A DNA stretch of 64,000 nucleotides from Bacteroidota bacterium (GTDB taxonomy: Bacteria > Bacteroidota > Bacteroidia > Bacteroidales > UBA12077), in assembly GCA_020444275.1 (NCBI GenBank), contig JAHLLG010000003.1, forward strand, positions 248,001-312,000. The letters run 5' to 3'. The stretch's first letter is position 1. Every line of letters begins with the position of its first letter. The translations under genes were made by a program, and so were the position numbers. This document shows, one piece after another, positions 31,008-40,717 of this stretch. The notes beneath the pieces were generated by a model. The model was given only the letters and a program-made list of their open reading frames with translations, was not told where the DNA came from and did not search any database.

Positions 31008-31110
31008 AATATTAAGTTTTAAATGGTTTGTAATTATTTGATATCTTTAATTTTAAAACATTTATTTTTTTGGGTCAAAAACTATTTAATCCATCCGCTG
31101 CTGCTCCTCC

Positions 31111-31400
31111 TTATTCATAAAGTTTGATGTAATTTCTAATCCTTAAGCTACATAGGGATCTATAACAATCCCTTTTTTTTCCCGTTCTTGGATTTACTGT
31201 ATAAAGAATCGAACTATCAGCTGGATTTGATAATCCTTCAAATCGATGTATTTCCATCAGAATTACTACTGATGGTTCAAATTCTAAATCTTTACTATCT
31301 GTTAATTTATCCATTTTGTTTCCCCTAAAATTAACGTTGTAATCCCTCTTCAATAAGTTTCCGTTGCATAAGCCAATGTATCATAGTTATAATTATTGAA
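31111..31400 (-). pseudogene. Frameshifted small protein of the Bacteroidota 'phosphoribosylpyrophosphate synthetase'-annotated family
   Basis: Pieces in different frames: YDTLAYATETY* / KRDYNVNFRGNKMDKLTDSKDLEFEPSVVILMEIHRFEGLSNPADSSILYTVNPRTGKK / GIVIDPYVA*GLEITSNFMNK; second frameshift lies at an 8-A run. Confidence 0.6.
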
Positions 31401-31447
31401 ATCCATCTTTACTAATTTAAAAGTTCAACTCAATTAATAAAAAACAA

Positions 31448-31630
31448 TTAATTGATTCCATAACACTTACTAATAAAATCCTGCCAAATTATTTTGAAGT
31501 TATAAACATCTGTTATATCTATATGAATATCAGATATATAATTAAATATTGCCAGATTAATTGATGTATACATGTGTGTATCATATTCCTCAGTTTGGCC
31601 ATTAATTTCACAAAATGTTTTGTTTGGCAA
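31448..31630 (-). CDS. Short hypothetical ORF (may be a remnant)
   Basis: 60 aa ORF in a gene-decay region; no recognised family. Confidence 0.2.
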   Translation of the reverse strand: MPNKTFCEINGQTEEYDTHMYTSINLAIFNYISDIHIDITDVYNFKIIWQDFISKCYGIN

Positions 31631-31663
31631 TTTAGCTCTAAGGTATTTTTAAGAATGTTCCTG

Positions 31664-33010
31664 TTATACCATAAACTTAATGTCGGAACCCATCGATGGG
31701 AATGAAATCAACAATTGTTTGATATCTGTGGGTGTTAAACCAGCTTTTATAGCCATGGAAAAGAGGTTGATAGTTTCCTCGGCGCAAGGCCCTATGATGT
31801 GGGCACCTAATATTTTACCTGTACCTTTTTCAATGATAATTTTAAAAGCATAAACAGAAGCATTCAACCGGCGTGCATTATACCATCCACTTGCATCCTT
31901 GTAATTTACTGTATATTCAAGTTTTTTATCTTTTGCCTGTTTTTCGTTTAATCCAACTGCTGCCAGCGGAGGCTGAGTGTAAACAACAGTGGGCATGGCT
32001 GTGTAATCGGGTTGTTTGCTATTGCCATTAATGATATTATCCACCACTGCATATGCCTCCATTGTTGCCAGTGGCGTTAATGGTAGACCTTGTGTGGCGG
32101 ACACATCACCTGCTGCATATACTAACGAATTGGAAACACTTTGCAGGTATTTGTTCACTTCAATTCCGTTTTTAGAATATTTAATTCCAGCCTTATCGAG
32201 TTCAAGGCTTTGTATTGCTGGAACTCGTCCGGAGGCATTGACCACCATGTCAGCATCATAGGTTGTGTCTTTCCCATCATGCTGGCCAGTAACTTTATAT
32301 CGGTCGCCTTCCTTTTGAATCTTGGTTACCTGCGTATTGAGTACGATATTGACACCAAGGTTTTTGGTTGCTTCAACTTCATATTTTACTATATCTTGCT
32401 CAAACTTTCCCAAAGGTGAAGCGGCCATATCAATCATGGTTACCTTCACTCCACATCGTGCAACAACGTGAGCAAATTCAAAGGCAATATATCCACCACC
32501 AATAAATAACATAGAAGATGGTAGTGCTTCGAGGTTAAGAAACTCGGTACTGGAAAGTGCATAATTACTACCGAGAATATCTAATTTGCGGGTCGTTGCT
32601 CCGGTAGCAACCACAATTTTCTTGGCTTGCAATTTTTGATCACCAACCTGCAATTTATTTTTATCAATAAACTTTGCTGTACCATGAAAGGTAGTGATTC
32701 CTTTTTCTATAAAGTTTTTTTCCTTTTTCTCGGGAAAGGAATCAACAAATGATTGTTTAAAAGCTATTAGTTTTTTCCAATCTACTTCCTGAGCTGAGGT
32801 ATTTACCTGCCCTTTAAATCTGGTTGCCATATCAACAACTTTAGTGGCATCTACTAGTACTTTTTTAGGAACGCAGCCACGCAAAGCACATGTTCCACCA
32901 TAAACCTGATTATCAGTAATTCCAACTGATAATCCGGCTTCGACACATTTATTGGCTATTGCAGTACCTGCAACCCCAGTTCCAATAATAAAAAGATCAA
33001 ATATTTTCAT
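31664..33010 (-). CDS. Pyridine nucleotide-disulfide oxidoreductase (glutathione/mercuric reductase-like)
   Basis: IGTGVAGTAIANKCVEAG, redox motif GGTCALRGCVPKK, dimerisation domain. Start placed at MKIFDLFIIG (33010). Confidence 0.92.
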   Translation of the reverse strand: MKIFDLFIIGTGVAGTAIANKCVEAGLSVGITDNQVYGGTCALRGCVPKKVLVDATKVVDMATRFKGQVNTSAQEVDWKKLIAFKQSFVDSFPEKKEKNFIEKGITTFHGTAKFIDKNKLQVGDQKLQAKKIVVATGATTRKLDILGSNYALSSTEFLNLEALPSSMLFIGGGYIAFEFAHVVARCGVKVTMIDMAASPLGKFEQDIVKYEVEATKNLGVNIVLNTQVTKIQKEGDRYKVTGQHDGKDTTYDADMVVNASGRVPAIQSLELDKAGIKYSKNGIEVNKYLQSVSNSLVYAAGDVSATQGLPLTPLATMEAYAVVDNIINGNSKQPDYTAMPTVVYTQPPLAAVGLNEKQAKDKKLEYTVNYKDASGWYNARRLNASVYAFKIIIEKGTGKILGAHIIGPCAEETINLFSMAIKAGLTPTDIKQLLISFPSMGSDIKFMV

Positions 33011-33353
33011 ACTCCTTCTGTTTAATTGAAAATTTGTTACAACAGTTCTTGTAGTTAATGTCCGCAAAAAACTTGTCTTTGGGTCTTTTATAAGAAAGCG
33101 TTAAAACAAAACCTATTCGGAATTTTTGAAAAGCTTTAGAAGTTTTTGAGACTAAAGAACTGACGAATAAAGCAGAGTAGAGGCAAAATCGCTGTTATGA
33201 ATTCAACGAAGAATTAGTCTGACTGTGCTTTGCAAGAGGAAAGAAAACAATGTCAACTTACTGATTATAATTGACTTTCCAAAAGCGAGAATGACTCGTT
33301 ATTTAGCGTTTTCTTTATAGGACTTAAAAAACTGCTACACGTTATAATTGTGC

Positions 33354-33782
33354 TTATTTAATTAAATCCGCTTTAGCAGATATTTTAGCAGTCCCACCGG
33401 CATATAATCTTGAAACCGGACATTTCTCTTTAGTAGTTGAGGCTAAATCTTTTAGTTTACTCTCTTCCAAACCGTCGCATTTTACTTTACAATCCAGTTT
33501 AATTTCTGAGATGTAGGGACCTGTATCATCTTTATCCAAAGATACTTCGGCATTAGTATCAATGCTTTCAGGGTTCAACCCCTCTTCGGTAATCAAAAGT
33601 GAAAGGTACATAGAATAACATCCTGCATGCGCTGCTCCTATAAGTTCTTCAGGATTTGTGTCATTACCATTCTCAAACCGTGAAGCAAAGTTATAAATAC
33701 CTTCATAACCAGTAAATTTCATGGTACCCTGACCTTCTTTAATCTTCCCTTTCCATTGTGCTAGTGATTTTGATTTTGTCAT
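33354..33782 (-). CDS. osmC: OsmC family peroxiredoxin-like protein
   Basis: NPEELIGAAHAGCYSMYLSLLITEEG, KEKCPVSRLYAG. Confidence 0.94.
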   Translation of the reverse strand: MTKSKSLAQWKGKIKEGQGTMKFTGYEGIYNFASRFENGNDTNPEELIGAAHAGCYSMYLSLLITEEGLNPESIDTNAEVSLDKDDTGPYISEIKLDCKVKCDGLEESKLKDLASTTKEKCPVSRLYAGGTAKISAKADLIK

Positions 33783-33835
33783 GTCATTAATTTTTAAACA
33801 GTTAATACTTTAATATAATTCTTCATGTCATAATG

Positions 33836-33852
33836 TATAAAAATCATACCAT
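33836..33852 (-). promoter_or_regulatory. Sigma54-like promoter of osmC
   Basis: Minus strand ATGGTATGATTTTTATA; good -24, weak -12. Confidence 0.33.
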
Positions 33853-33913
33853 TTTAGATTCATTTATTAAGCCATACATAATCAATCAAGTGCACAAAAA
33901 GTTGAATTTAAAG

Positions 33914-33951
33914 TGGGGAAATATTACCCAACTATATCCCAGGTTTCCACA
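33914..33951. promoter_or_regulatory. Tandem dyad sites between osmC and the rhodanese/PDH operon
   Basis: TGGGGAAATATTACCCA (33914-33930) and, on the minus strand, TGTGGAAACCTGGGATA (33935-33951). Confidence 0.45.
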
Positions 33952-34049
33952 TATCTGAATCATATTATATTAAATGTTTTGAAAATCAAAGCAGGTTAAT
34001 TACTATGAAATGAGTTGATTAGATTAGGTAAGAACAAAATACGCTTATT

Positions 34050-34066
34050 ATGGTATACCTATTGTC
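34050..34066 (+). promoter_or_regulatory. Sigma54-like promoter of the rhodanese-PDH-Usp operon
   Basis: ATGGTATACCTATTGTC; GG-N10-GT; ~30 bp before ATG 34096. Confidence 0.5.
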
Positions 34067-34095
34067 TCTTCTTAACCAATAAAATAAATGTAATT

Positions 34096-34410
34096 ATGAG
34101 TCCAATACAACTTCAAGATGTAAAGAAAAAATTAGAGAATGACAATACTATATTAATAGAAGTTCTTGATGAAGATTCCTATAAGGCTGAACACATTAAA
34201 GGTGCTATAAATATTCCATTAAAAAGAATAGGAACAGTAGCAAAGGATAAATTCAATAAGGATGATGAAATTATTGTTTATTGTTCTGATTATTCATGTT
34301 CTGCCAGCCCAACAGCTGCTAAAAAGCTGGACGATTTAGGCTTTAGAAATGTTTACGATTTCGAAGGTGGTAAAAAGGAATGGAAAGATGCCGGATTACC
34401 TATGGAATAA
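34096..34410 (+). CDS. Rhodanese-like domain protein
   Basis: EDSYKAEHIKGAINIPLKRIG...EIIVYCSDYSCSASPTAAKKLDDLGFRNVYDFEGGKKEWKDAG. Start at 34096 fits the promoter better than track start 34015. Confidence 0.9.
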   Translation: MSPIQLQDVKKKLENDNTILIEVLDEDSYKAEHIKGAINIPLKRIGTVAKDKFNKDDEIIVYCSDYSCSASPTAAKKLDDLGFRNVYDFEGGKKEWKDAGLPME

Positions 34411-34440
34411 TATTTTTTAGAATAATTTAACCATTGAATT

Positions 34441-37101
34441 ATGTCAGAAGAAAAAAAGAGAATTTATCAGTTTGAGAATCAGGAATGGCTTGATTCTTTT
34501 GAATATATTATAAACAATGAGGAAGAACACAGACCGCAGGAAATTCTTAAGTTGTTGAAAAATATGGCAGTTGAGAAAGGTGTTAAATTAGATCCTTCTT
34601 TAACTACCCAGTTTATTAACACAATACCTAAGGCTCATGAGGTTGAATATGCCGGAGACCGAAGTCTGGAGCGTAAAATAAAAAGTATAATACGCTGGAA
34701 TGCTATGGCAATGGTAGTACAGGCGAATAAAAGGAAAGAGGGAATAGGAGGACATATTTCTACTTACGCTTCGGCTGCTACTTTGTACGAAGTAGGATTT
34801 AATCATTTCTTTAAAGGTAGCGATGGAGATTCGCCAGCTGATATCATTTATTTTCAGGGGCATGCATCACCAGGTATTTATGCAAGATCATTCTTGGAGG
34901 GGCGTATCTCTCAAACACAACTTGAGAACTTTAGAAGAGAGTTGAATCCGAAGGGTGGATTATCGTCATATCCACACCCGCGGTTAATGAAAGATTATTG
35001 GCAATTTCCAACTGTTTCAATGGGTATAGGGCCAATTACAGCTATTTATCAGGCACGGTTTAATAAGTATTTACTGGATAATGGATTGCTTAAAGAATCG
35101 AATCAAAAAGTATGGGCTTTTTTAGGTGATGGAGAAATGGACGAGCCGGAATCAATGGGGGCTTTAACATTAGCTGCAAGAGAAGAATTAGATAATTTGA
35201 TTTTTGTGATTAATTGTAACCTGCAACGTTTGGATGGTCCGGTACGAGGTAATGGTTCAGTTATTCAGGAGTTAGAAGGTGCTTTTCGTGGTGCCGGATG
35301 GAATGTAATAAAAGTTGTTCTGGGTTCTAATTGGGATCCGCTGCTCGAAAAAGATAAGAAGGGATTACTAAAGAAAAGATTAACCGAAATAGTAGATGGT
35401 GAACGTCAGAAACTTTCAACTGAAGAAGGTAGCTATATTCGAAAAGAGTTCTTTGGTAAGTCAAAAGAACTGAAAGCAATGGTTGAGGATTTAAGTGATG
35501 ATGAGCTGGTGAAATTGCGCCGTGGAGGGCATGATCCGCAGAAAGTATTTAATGCCTATAAATCGGCTACAGAAAATAAAGGAACACCAAGTGTAATTCT
35601 GGCTCAGACTATTAAAGGATATGGTTTGGGTGAAGCCGGAGAGGGACGTAATATTACGCATCAGCAAAAGAAACTAAACGAAAGTGAGTTGAAACATTTT
35701 CGTGATCGGTTTGATATTCCTCTCTCAGATGAAGATTTAAAAGATGCACCTTTTTATAAGCCCGATGAGGATAGTGAAGAGATTAAATATATTAAAGAAC
35801 AAAGAAAAAAGTTGGGAGGATATCTACCTAAAAGAAATCCTGAAACCCCGGATTTTAAAATGCCGCAAAAAGAAGTGTTTGAAGAATTCCTGAAAGGATC
35901 AGGTGAAAGAGATGTTGCTACTACAATGGCAGGAGTTCAATTGCTTGGTAAATTATTAAAAGATAAGAATATAGGGCAGTTAATAGTTCCTATTGTGCCT
36001 GATGAATCGCGTACGTTCGGTATGGATGCCTTGTTCCGTCAATCGGGTATTTATTCGCATAAAGGTCAGCTTTATGAACCAGTCGACAGAGAAAGTCTGA
36101 TGTATTATAAAGAAGCTAAAGATGGAGCCATTATTGAGGAAGGAATTACTGAAGCAGGCTCAATGTCTTCTTTCATAGCTGCCGGAACTGCTTATTCTAC
36201 ACATCAGATCAATACAATACCATTTTTTATTTTTTATTCCATGTTTGGGTTTCAACGTGTAGGTGATTTTATATGGGCAGCTGCCGATGCACGAACCAAA
36301 GGTTTTATGTTAGGTGGTACAGCAGGTAGAACTACACTTGCTGGTGAAGGTTTGCAGCATCAGGATGGACAAAGCCATCTGTTAGCACTTCCGGTTCCTG
36401 GAGTACGTGCCTACGATCCTGCTTTTGCATACGAACTGGCGGTAATTATTAGAGATGGAATTAAAACCATGTACCAGGATGGAGAAGATGTGTTTTATTA
36501 CATTACCATTATGAATGAAAAATATAAAATGCCTTCAATGCCCAAAACGAAAGGAATTGAAGACGGTATCATCAACGGAATGTACAAGTACAAGTCTGCG
36601 AAAAACAATAAACATAACTTAAATCTCTTAGGTAGCGGATCTATCTTAAATGAGGCCTTAAAAGCATCAGAAATTTTAAAGGATGATTATAACATTGAAG
36701 CTGATGTGTGGAGTATAACAAGTTATAAAAAGCTTTATGACAATGCGGTTGAAACCGATCGGGTAAACCGATTAAAAGGACAAAATAAAAAGACCTACAT
36801 AGAAGATTGCGTTGGCACAAAAAAAGGGGTATTTGTTGCTGCAAGCGATTATGTGAAGTCACTTCCTTTAGCTGTTTCTAATTGGTTCCCGGAATCGTTT
36901 ATTGCGTTAGGAACCGATGGTTATGGATTAAGTGAACATCGAGATGAATTAAGAGAATTTTTCGAAGTAAATGCAAATTATATTGCTTGGAGCGCTCTGA
37001 ATGCGCTTAAAGAGCAAGGTGAGATTAAACAGGAAGTGCTTACAAAAGCAAAAAAGAAATTAAAAATCAAAGCAAACAAACAATCTCCAATGAACAGATA
37101 G
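34441..37101 (+). CDS. aceE: Pyruvate dehydrogenase E1, homodimeric type
   Basis: 886 aa; QGHASPGIYARSFLEGR, GDGEMDEPESMGAL, NLQRLDGPVRGNGSVIQELE, TTLAGEGLQHQDGQSHL. Confidence 0.96.
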   Translation: MSEEKKRIYQFENQEWLDSFEYIINNEEEHRPQEILKLLKNMAVEKGVKLDPSLTTQFINTIPKAHEVEYAGDRSLERKIKSIIRWNAMAMVVQANKRKEGIGGHISTYASAATLYEVGFNHFFKGSDGDSPADIIYFQGHASPGIYARSFLEGRISQTQLENFRRELNPKGGLSSYPHPRLMKDYWQFPTVSMGIGPITAIYQARFNKYLLDNGLLKESNQKVWAFLGDGEMDEPESMGALTLAAREELDNLIFVINCNLQRLDGPVRGNGSVIQELEGAFRGAGWNVIKVVLGSNWDPLLEKDKKGLLKKRLTEIVDGERQKLSTEEGSYIRKEFFGKSKELKAMVEDLSDDELVKLRRGGHDPQKVFNAYKSATENKGTPSVILAQTIKGYGLGEAGEGRNITHQQKKLNESELKHFRDRFDIPLSDEDLKDAPFYKPDEDSEEIKYIKEQRKKLGGYLPKRNPETPDFKMPQKEVFEEFLKGSGERDVATTMAGVQLLGKLLKDKNIGQLIVPIVPDESRTFGMDALFRQSGIYSHKGQLYEPVDRESLMYYKEAKDGAIIEEGITEAGSMSSFIAAGTAYSTHQINTIPFFIFYSMFGFQRVGDFIWAAADARTKGFMLGGTAGRTTLAGEGLQHQDGQSHLLALPVPGVRAYDPAFAYELAVIIRDGIKTMYQDGEDVFYYITIMNEKYKMPSMPKTKGIEDGIINGMYKYKSAKNNKHNLNLLGSGSILNEALKASEILKDDYNIEADVWSITSYKKLYDNAVETDRVNRLKGQNKKTYIEDCVGTKKGVFVAASDYVKSLPLAVSNWFPESFIALGTDGYGLSEHRDELREFFEVNANYIAWSALNALKEQGEIKQEVLTKAKKKLKIKANKQSPMNR

Positions 37102-37137
37102 TTTTAAGAGCTTCGGTATAATTAAAAGAAAATAATT

Positions 37138-38415
37138 ATGAAAAAAGAAATAAAAATTCCGGATATAGCAGAAAATGTAGAAAAAGGATTAATTGCAGGT
37201 GTGTTAGTTTCAGAAGGTGATAAAGTTAGTAAGGATCAGCCTTTGGTTGAAATTGAAACAGATAAAGCTACTACCGATATTCCATCCGATTACGATGGTG
37301 TAATTAAAGAAGTTAAGGTTTCACAAGGCGATGAAGTTAGTGTTAACCAGGTGATCATGATTATTGAGGTTAAGGAGGCAGATAGTGGAAGTGAAGATGA
37401 AGAGACAAACAAAGAGAGTTCTGCACAAAAGAAACAAGAAGAAGATAAAACAGATGAGCAAGACCAGGATAAAAAAACTCATGAAAAGGACAAACCTGCT
37501 ATACATGAGCAGAAGAGCAGTGAAGAGGTGCAGCAGGAAGAGGTTCCTGCTTCTCCTTCCGTAAGAAGACTTGCCCGGGAGCTAAGTGTTGACATTACGC
37601 AGGTTCAGGGTAGTGGTCCGGGAGGAAGAATTACAAAAGAAGATATTGAATCGTATTCAGAAAAAGGATCAATTTCACCTAAACAGGTAAAAACAGAGCT
37701 ACCTGATTTTTCAAAATGGGGACCGGTTTCAAAAGAAAAAATGAACAATATAAGGAGAGTTACAGCTCAGAGTCTTTCTCAAGCCTGGCAAACAGTTCCG
37801 CATGTAACTCAGTTCGATGAGGCCGACATCACAAAACTGGAACAATTCAGAAAGAAACACCTGGAGAAAATAGAGAAAAAAGGTGGTAAGCTTACCGTAA
37901 CATCATTGCTGTTAAAAATTGTGGGATTTGCACTACAAAAGTTTCCTCAGTTTAATGCAAGTATTGATATGAACAACCAGGAAATCATTTACAAACACTA
38001 TTATAACATTGGAGTGGCAGCCGATACCGAACAAGGATTATTAGTTCCTGTGGTGCGCGATGTAAATAAAAAATCGCTGGCAGAGTTATCCGTTGAATTA
38101 TCCGAACTAGCCAAAAAAGCACGTAATAAAGAGCTATCCCTTGACGAGATGCAAGGAGGAAACTTTACCATCTCTAATCTAGGTGGTATTGGTGGCACAG
38201 GTTTTACGCCTATTGTTTATGCACCACAAGTTGCCATACTTGGAGTTTCTCGCTCAAAATATCAACCTGTATTGGTAGATGAAGAGTTTGAGAAAAGAAT
38301 GGTAATTCCATTATCGCTATCCTATGATCATAGATTGATAGATGGTGCCGATGCCGCAAGATTTTTACGATGGATTTGCGATGTAATAGAAGATCCTTAT
38401 GCAATGTTATTTTAA
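37138..38415 (+). CDS. aceF: Pyruvate dehydrogenase E2, dihydrolipoamide acetyltransferase (single lipoyl domain)
   Basis: Lipoyl VEIETDKATTDIPS, E3-binding PSVRRLARELSVDITQVQGSGPGGRI, catalytic SYDHRLIDGADAARFL. Confidence 0.95.
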   Translation: MKKEIKIPDIAENVEKGLIAGVLVSEGDKVSKDQPLVEIETDKATTDIPSDYDGVIKEVKVSQGDEVSVNQVIMIIEVKEADSGSEDEETNKESSAQKKQEEDKTDEQDQDKKTHEKDKPAIHEQKSSEEVQQEEVPASPSVRRLARELSVDITQVQGSGPGGRITKEDIESYSEKGSISPKQVKTELPDFSKWGPVSKEKMNNIRRVTAQSLSQAWQTVPHVTQFDEADITKLEQFRKKHLEKIEKKGGKLTVTSLLLKIVGFALQKFPQFNASIDMNNQEIIYKHYYNIGVAADTEQGLLVPVVRDVNKKSLAELSVELSELAKKARNKELSLDEMQGGNFTISNLGGIGGTGFTPIVYAPQVAILGVSRSKYQPVLVDEEFEKRMVIPLSLSYDHRLIDGADAARFLRWICDVIEDPYAMLF

Positions 38416-38427
38416 AAATTTAGATCT

Positions 38428-39849
38428 ATGAGTGAAAGAGAAACACATGATTTAGTAATAATTGGAGCCGGACCTGGAGGTTACCGGGCAGCATTTATGG
38501 CTGCAGACCTGGGATTAAGTGTAACTTTAATCGATCCGGAATTAAACCCGGGAGGAGTTTGTCTTTACAGAGGTTGTATACCTACCAAAGCATTATTGCA
38601 TTTGACTAAAATTAAAACAGATGCACACCATGCTGCAGATTTGGGAATTAAATTTTCAGATCCGGACATTAATATGGACAAAGTAATCGATTGGAAAAAT
38701 AAGGTGGTTAAACAACTTACAGGAGGTTTAGGTCAGTTAGTAAAAGCTCGAAAAATAAACTATATAAAAGCTAGAGCAAAGTTTATTAATTCAAATACTC
38801 TTGAGTTAATTGGAGGAGATAATAAGGGAGATAAAATCACCTTTAAAAAGGCTATAATAGCTACCGGAGTAAAACCTGTCAGAATTAAAACTTTTGATAT
38901 AGGTAGCGAACATATATTGGATTCCTCAAAAGCTCTGGACCTGAAGGAAGTTCCAAAAAAAATGCTGGTAATTGGAGGTGGATACATTGGCTTAGAAATG
39001 GCTACTATATACCAATCATTAGGTTCGGAGGTTTCTGTTGTTGAGCTCACCAAAGACTTTATGCCTGGTATGGATCCTGATCTTATTGCTGAATATAAAA
39101 AGGCTAACCAAGATACTTTTAAAGAAGTATTTCTTGAGACGAAAGTGGATAAGATCGAAGAAAAGAATAAGATGCTGGAAGTATCTTTTAAGGATAAAAA
39201 TAATAAATCATTTCAAAAGAAATACAACAAACTGCTTGTTGCAGTAGGGCAGAGTCCAAATACTGAAAAATTGGGTTTAGAAAATACTAATGTTAAACAA
39301 GATAATAAAGGATTTGTTAATGTAGATAAACATCAACAAACTAGTAATGAAAATATTTTTGCCATTGGTGATATTTCCGGACCTCCTTTACTGGCACACA
39401 AAGCAAGTTACGAAGGTGTAGTTGCAGTTGAAACTATAGCTGGGGAAAAAGAAGCTTTAAACGATGCCAAAGCTATACCGGGTGTGGTGTATACCGAACC
39501 TGAAATTGCAACCGCCGGATTGAGTGAAACCGATGCGAAGAGGAAAAGTATCAATTACAAAGTAGTTAAGTTTCCATGGGCAGCATCTGGAAGAGCAGTT
39601 GCAATGAATGAAAAGCATGGTTTTACAAAACTAATTATTGACAAGGATACAGAACGTATTCTGGGTGCTGGAATCGTGGGCCGAAATGCCGGCGATATGA
39701 TTTCTGAATTGGTATTAGCTATTGAAATGGCTGCCACAGCCAAAGATATTGCTTTAACCATTCATCCACATCCTACATTAGCAGAAACAATTATGGAAGC
39801 AGCAGAAATGTTTTACGGACACGCCGCCCATATATTCTCTAAAAAATAA
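38428..39849 (+). CDS. lpdA: Dihydrolipoyl dehydrogenase (E3)
   Basis: VIIGAGPGGYRAAFMAADLG, GGVCLYRGCIPTKALLH, dimerisation HPHPTLAETIMEA. Confidence 0.95.
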   Translation: MSERETHDLVIIGAGPGGYRAAFMAADLGLSVTLIDPELNPGGVCLYRGCIPTKALLHLTKIKTDAHHAADLGIKFSDPDINMDKVIDWKNKVVKQLTGGLGQLVKARKINYIKARAKFINSNTLELIGGDNKGDKITFKKAIIATGVKPVRIKTFDIGSEHILDSSKALDLKEVPKKMLVIGGGYIGLEMATIYQSLGSEVSVVELTKDFMPGMDPDLIAEYKKANQDTFKEVFLETKVDKIEEKNKMLEVSFKDKNNKSFQKKYNKLLVAVGQSPNTEKLGLENTNVKQDNKGFVNVDKHQQTSNENIFAIGDISGPPLLAHKASYEGVVAVETIAGEKEALNDAKAIPGVVYTEPEIATAGLSETDAKRKSINYKVVKFPWAASGRAVAMNEKHGFTKLIIDKDTERILGAGIVGRNAGDMISELVLAIEMAATAKDIALTIHPHPTLAETIMEAAEMFYGHAAHIFSKK

Positions 39850-39859
39850 ATGGAAAATT

Positions 39860-40717
39860 ATGAAAACAATTATTATTAGCGATATTAAAGGAAAAGATAA
39901 AAGTATTATACCTTATGGTTTAAACCTGGCAAAGAAACTGGAATGTGAGGTAGATATTCTACATATTGTTGATTCAAGATCTTTGCATGGTGTTCAAAGT
40001 GCTTATTCAGATTCACAATCAGTAACGCCGGGAAAAAAGTTGTCACATCAGGAAATTATCGAAAGGGAGAAGAAACATGCAGAAATGGAGCTGGATAAGA
40101 TTTTGAGCAGAGAAGCCTCTATGTTAAATTATCCGCTAAAAATAAATACATTTGTTGTTGAAGGAAGTATTGAAAGAAAAATTCGAGAACAAATAAAAAC
40201 AGACAATGATACTGTTTTATTAATCAATTCAGAACATGATAATTTTATTTTTCATTCGAAGTCAGAGATTTTAGATACTATATATAACCTGGATACGGCT
40301 ACTTTATTAGTTCCGGGAGATACTTCATTCCATGAATTTAAGAATGTATTTCTGTTATCAAATCCGGCTCCACGGAAGATAAAAAGACTAAAAAAGAAAA
40401 TGTCCTTTTTAAAAGTCTTTAATCCTGTTATTAAAGCAATTCATGTAGTTCGTGCAAAAAATTATGATCGATTAATGCAAAAGGATAAAATCCTGGAAAG
40501 TATAAGAAAAGATCGATTTACACCTTTTGAATTTAAATCCATTACGCTAGCAGGCAAAAAGTTTATGCCAACGTTGAGTGGTTTTATTGAAAAGGAAACT
40601 CCGGATTTAATCATGAATTTGATGAATCGAAAAAGTATCTTTAAAAGAATGCTTCAGAAAAAAAGGTACCAAAATATCATGAATAGTACCAAGATTCCAT
40701 TTTTACTGCTTGGTTAG
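39860..40717 (+). CDS. Universal stress protein-like (two-domain)
   Basis: Usp-like layout, ILHIVDSR, E1/E2/E3 operon neighbour. Confidence 0.7.
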   Translation: MKTIIISDIKGKDKSIIPYGLNLAKKLECEVDILHIVDSRSLHGVQSAYSDSQSVTPGKKLSHQEIIEREKKHAEMELDKILSREASMLNYPLKINTFVVEGSIERKIREQIKTDNDTVLLINSEHDNFIFHSKSEILDTIYNLDTATLLVPGDTSFHEFKNVFLLSNPAPRKIKRLKKKMSFLKVFNPVIKAIHVVRAKNYDRLMQKDKILESIRKDRFTPFEFKSITLAGKKFMPTLSGFIEKETPDLIMNLMNRKSIFKRMLQKKRYQNIMNSTKIPFLLLG

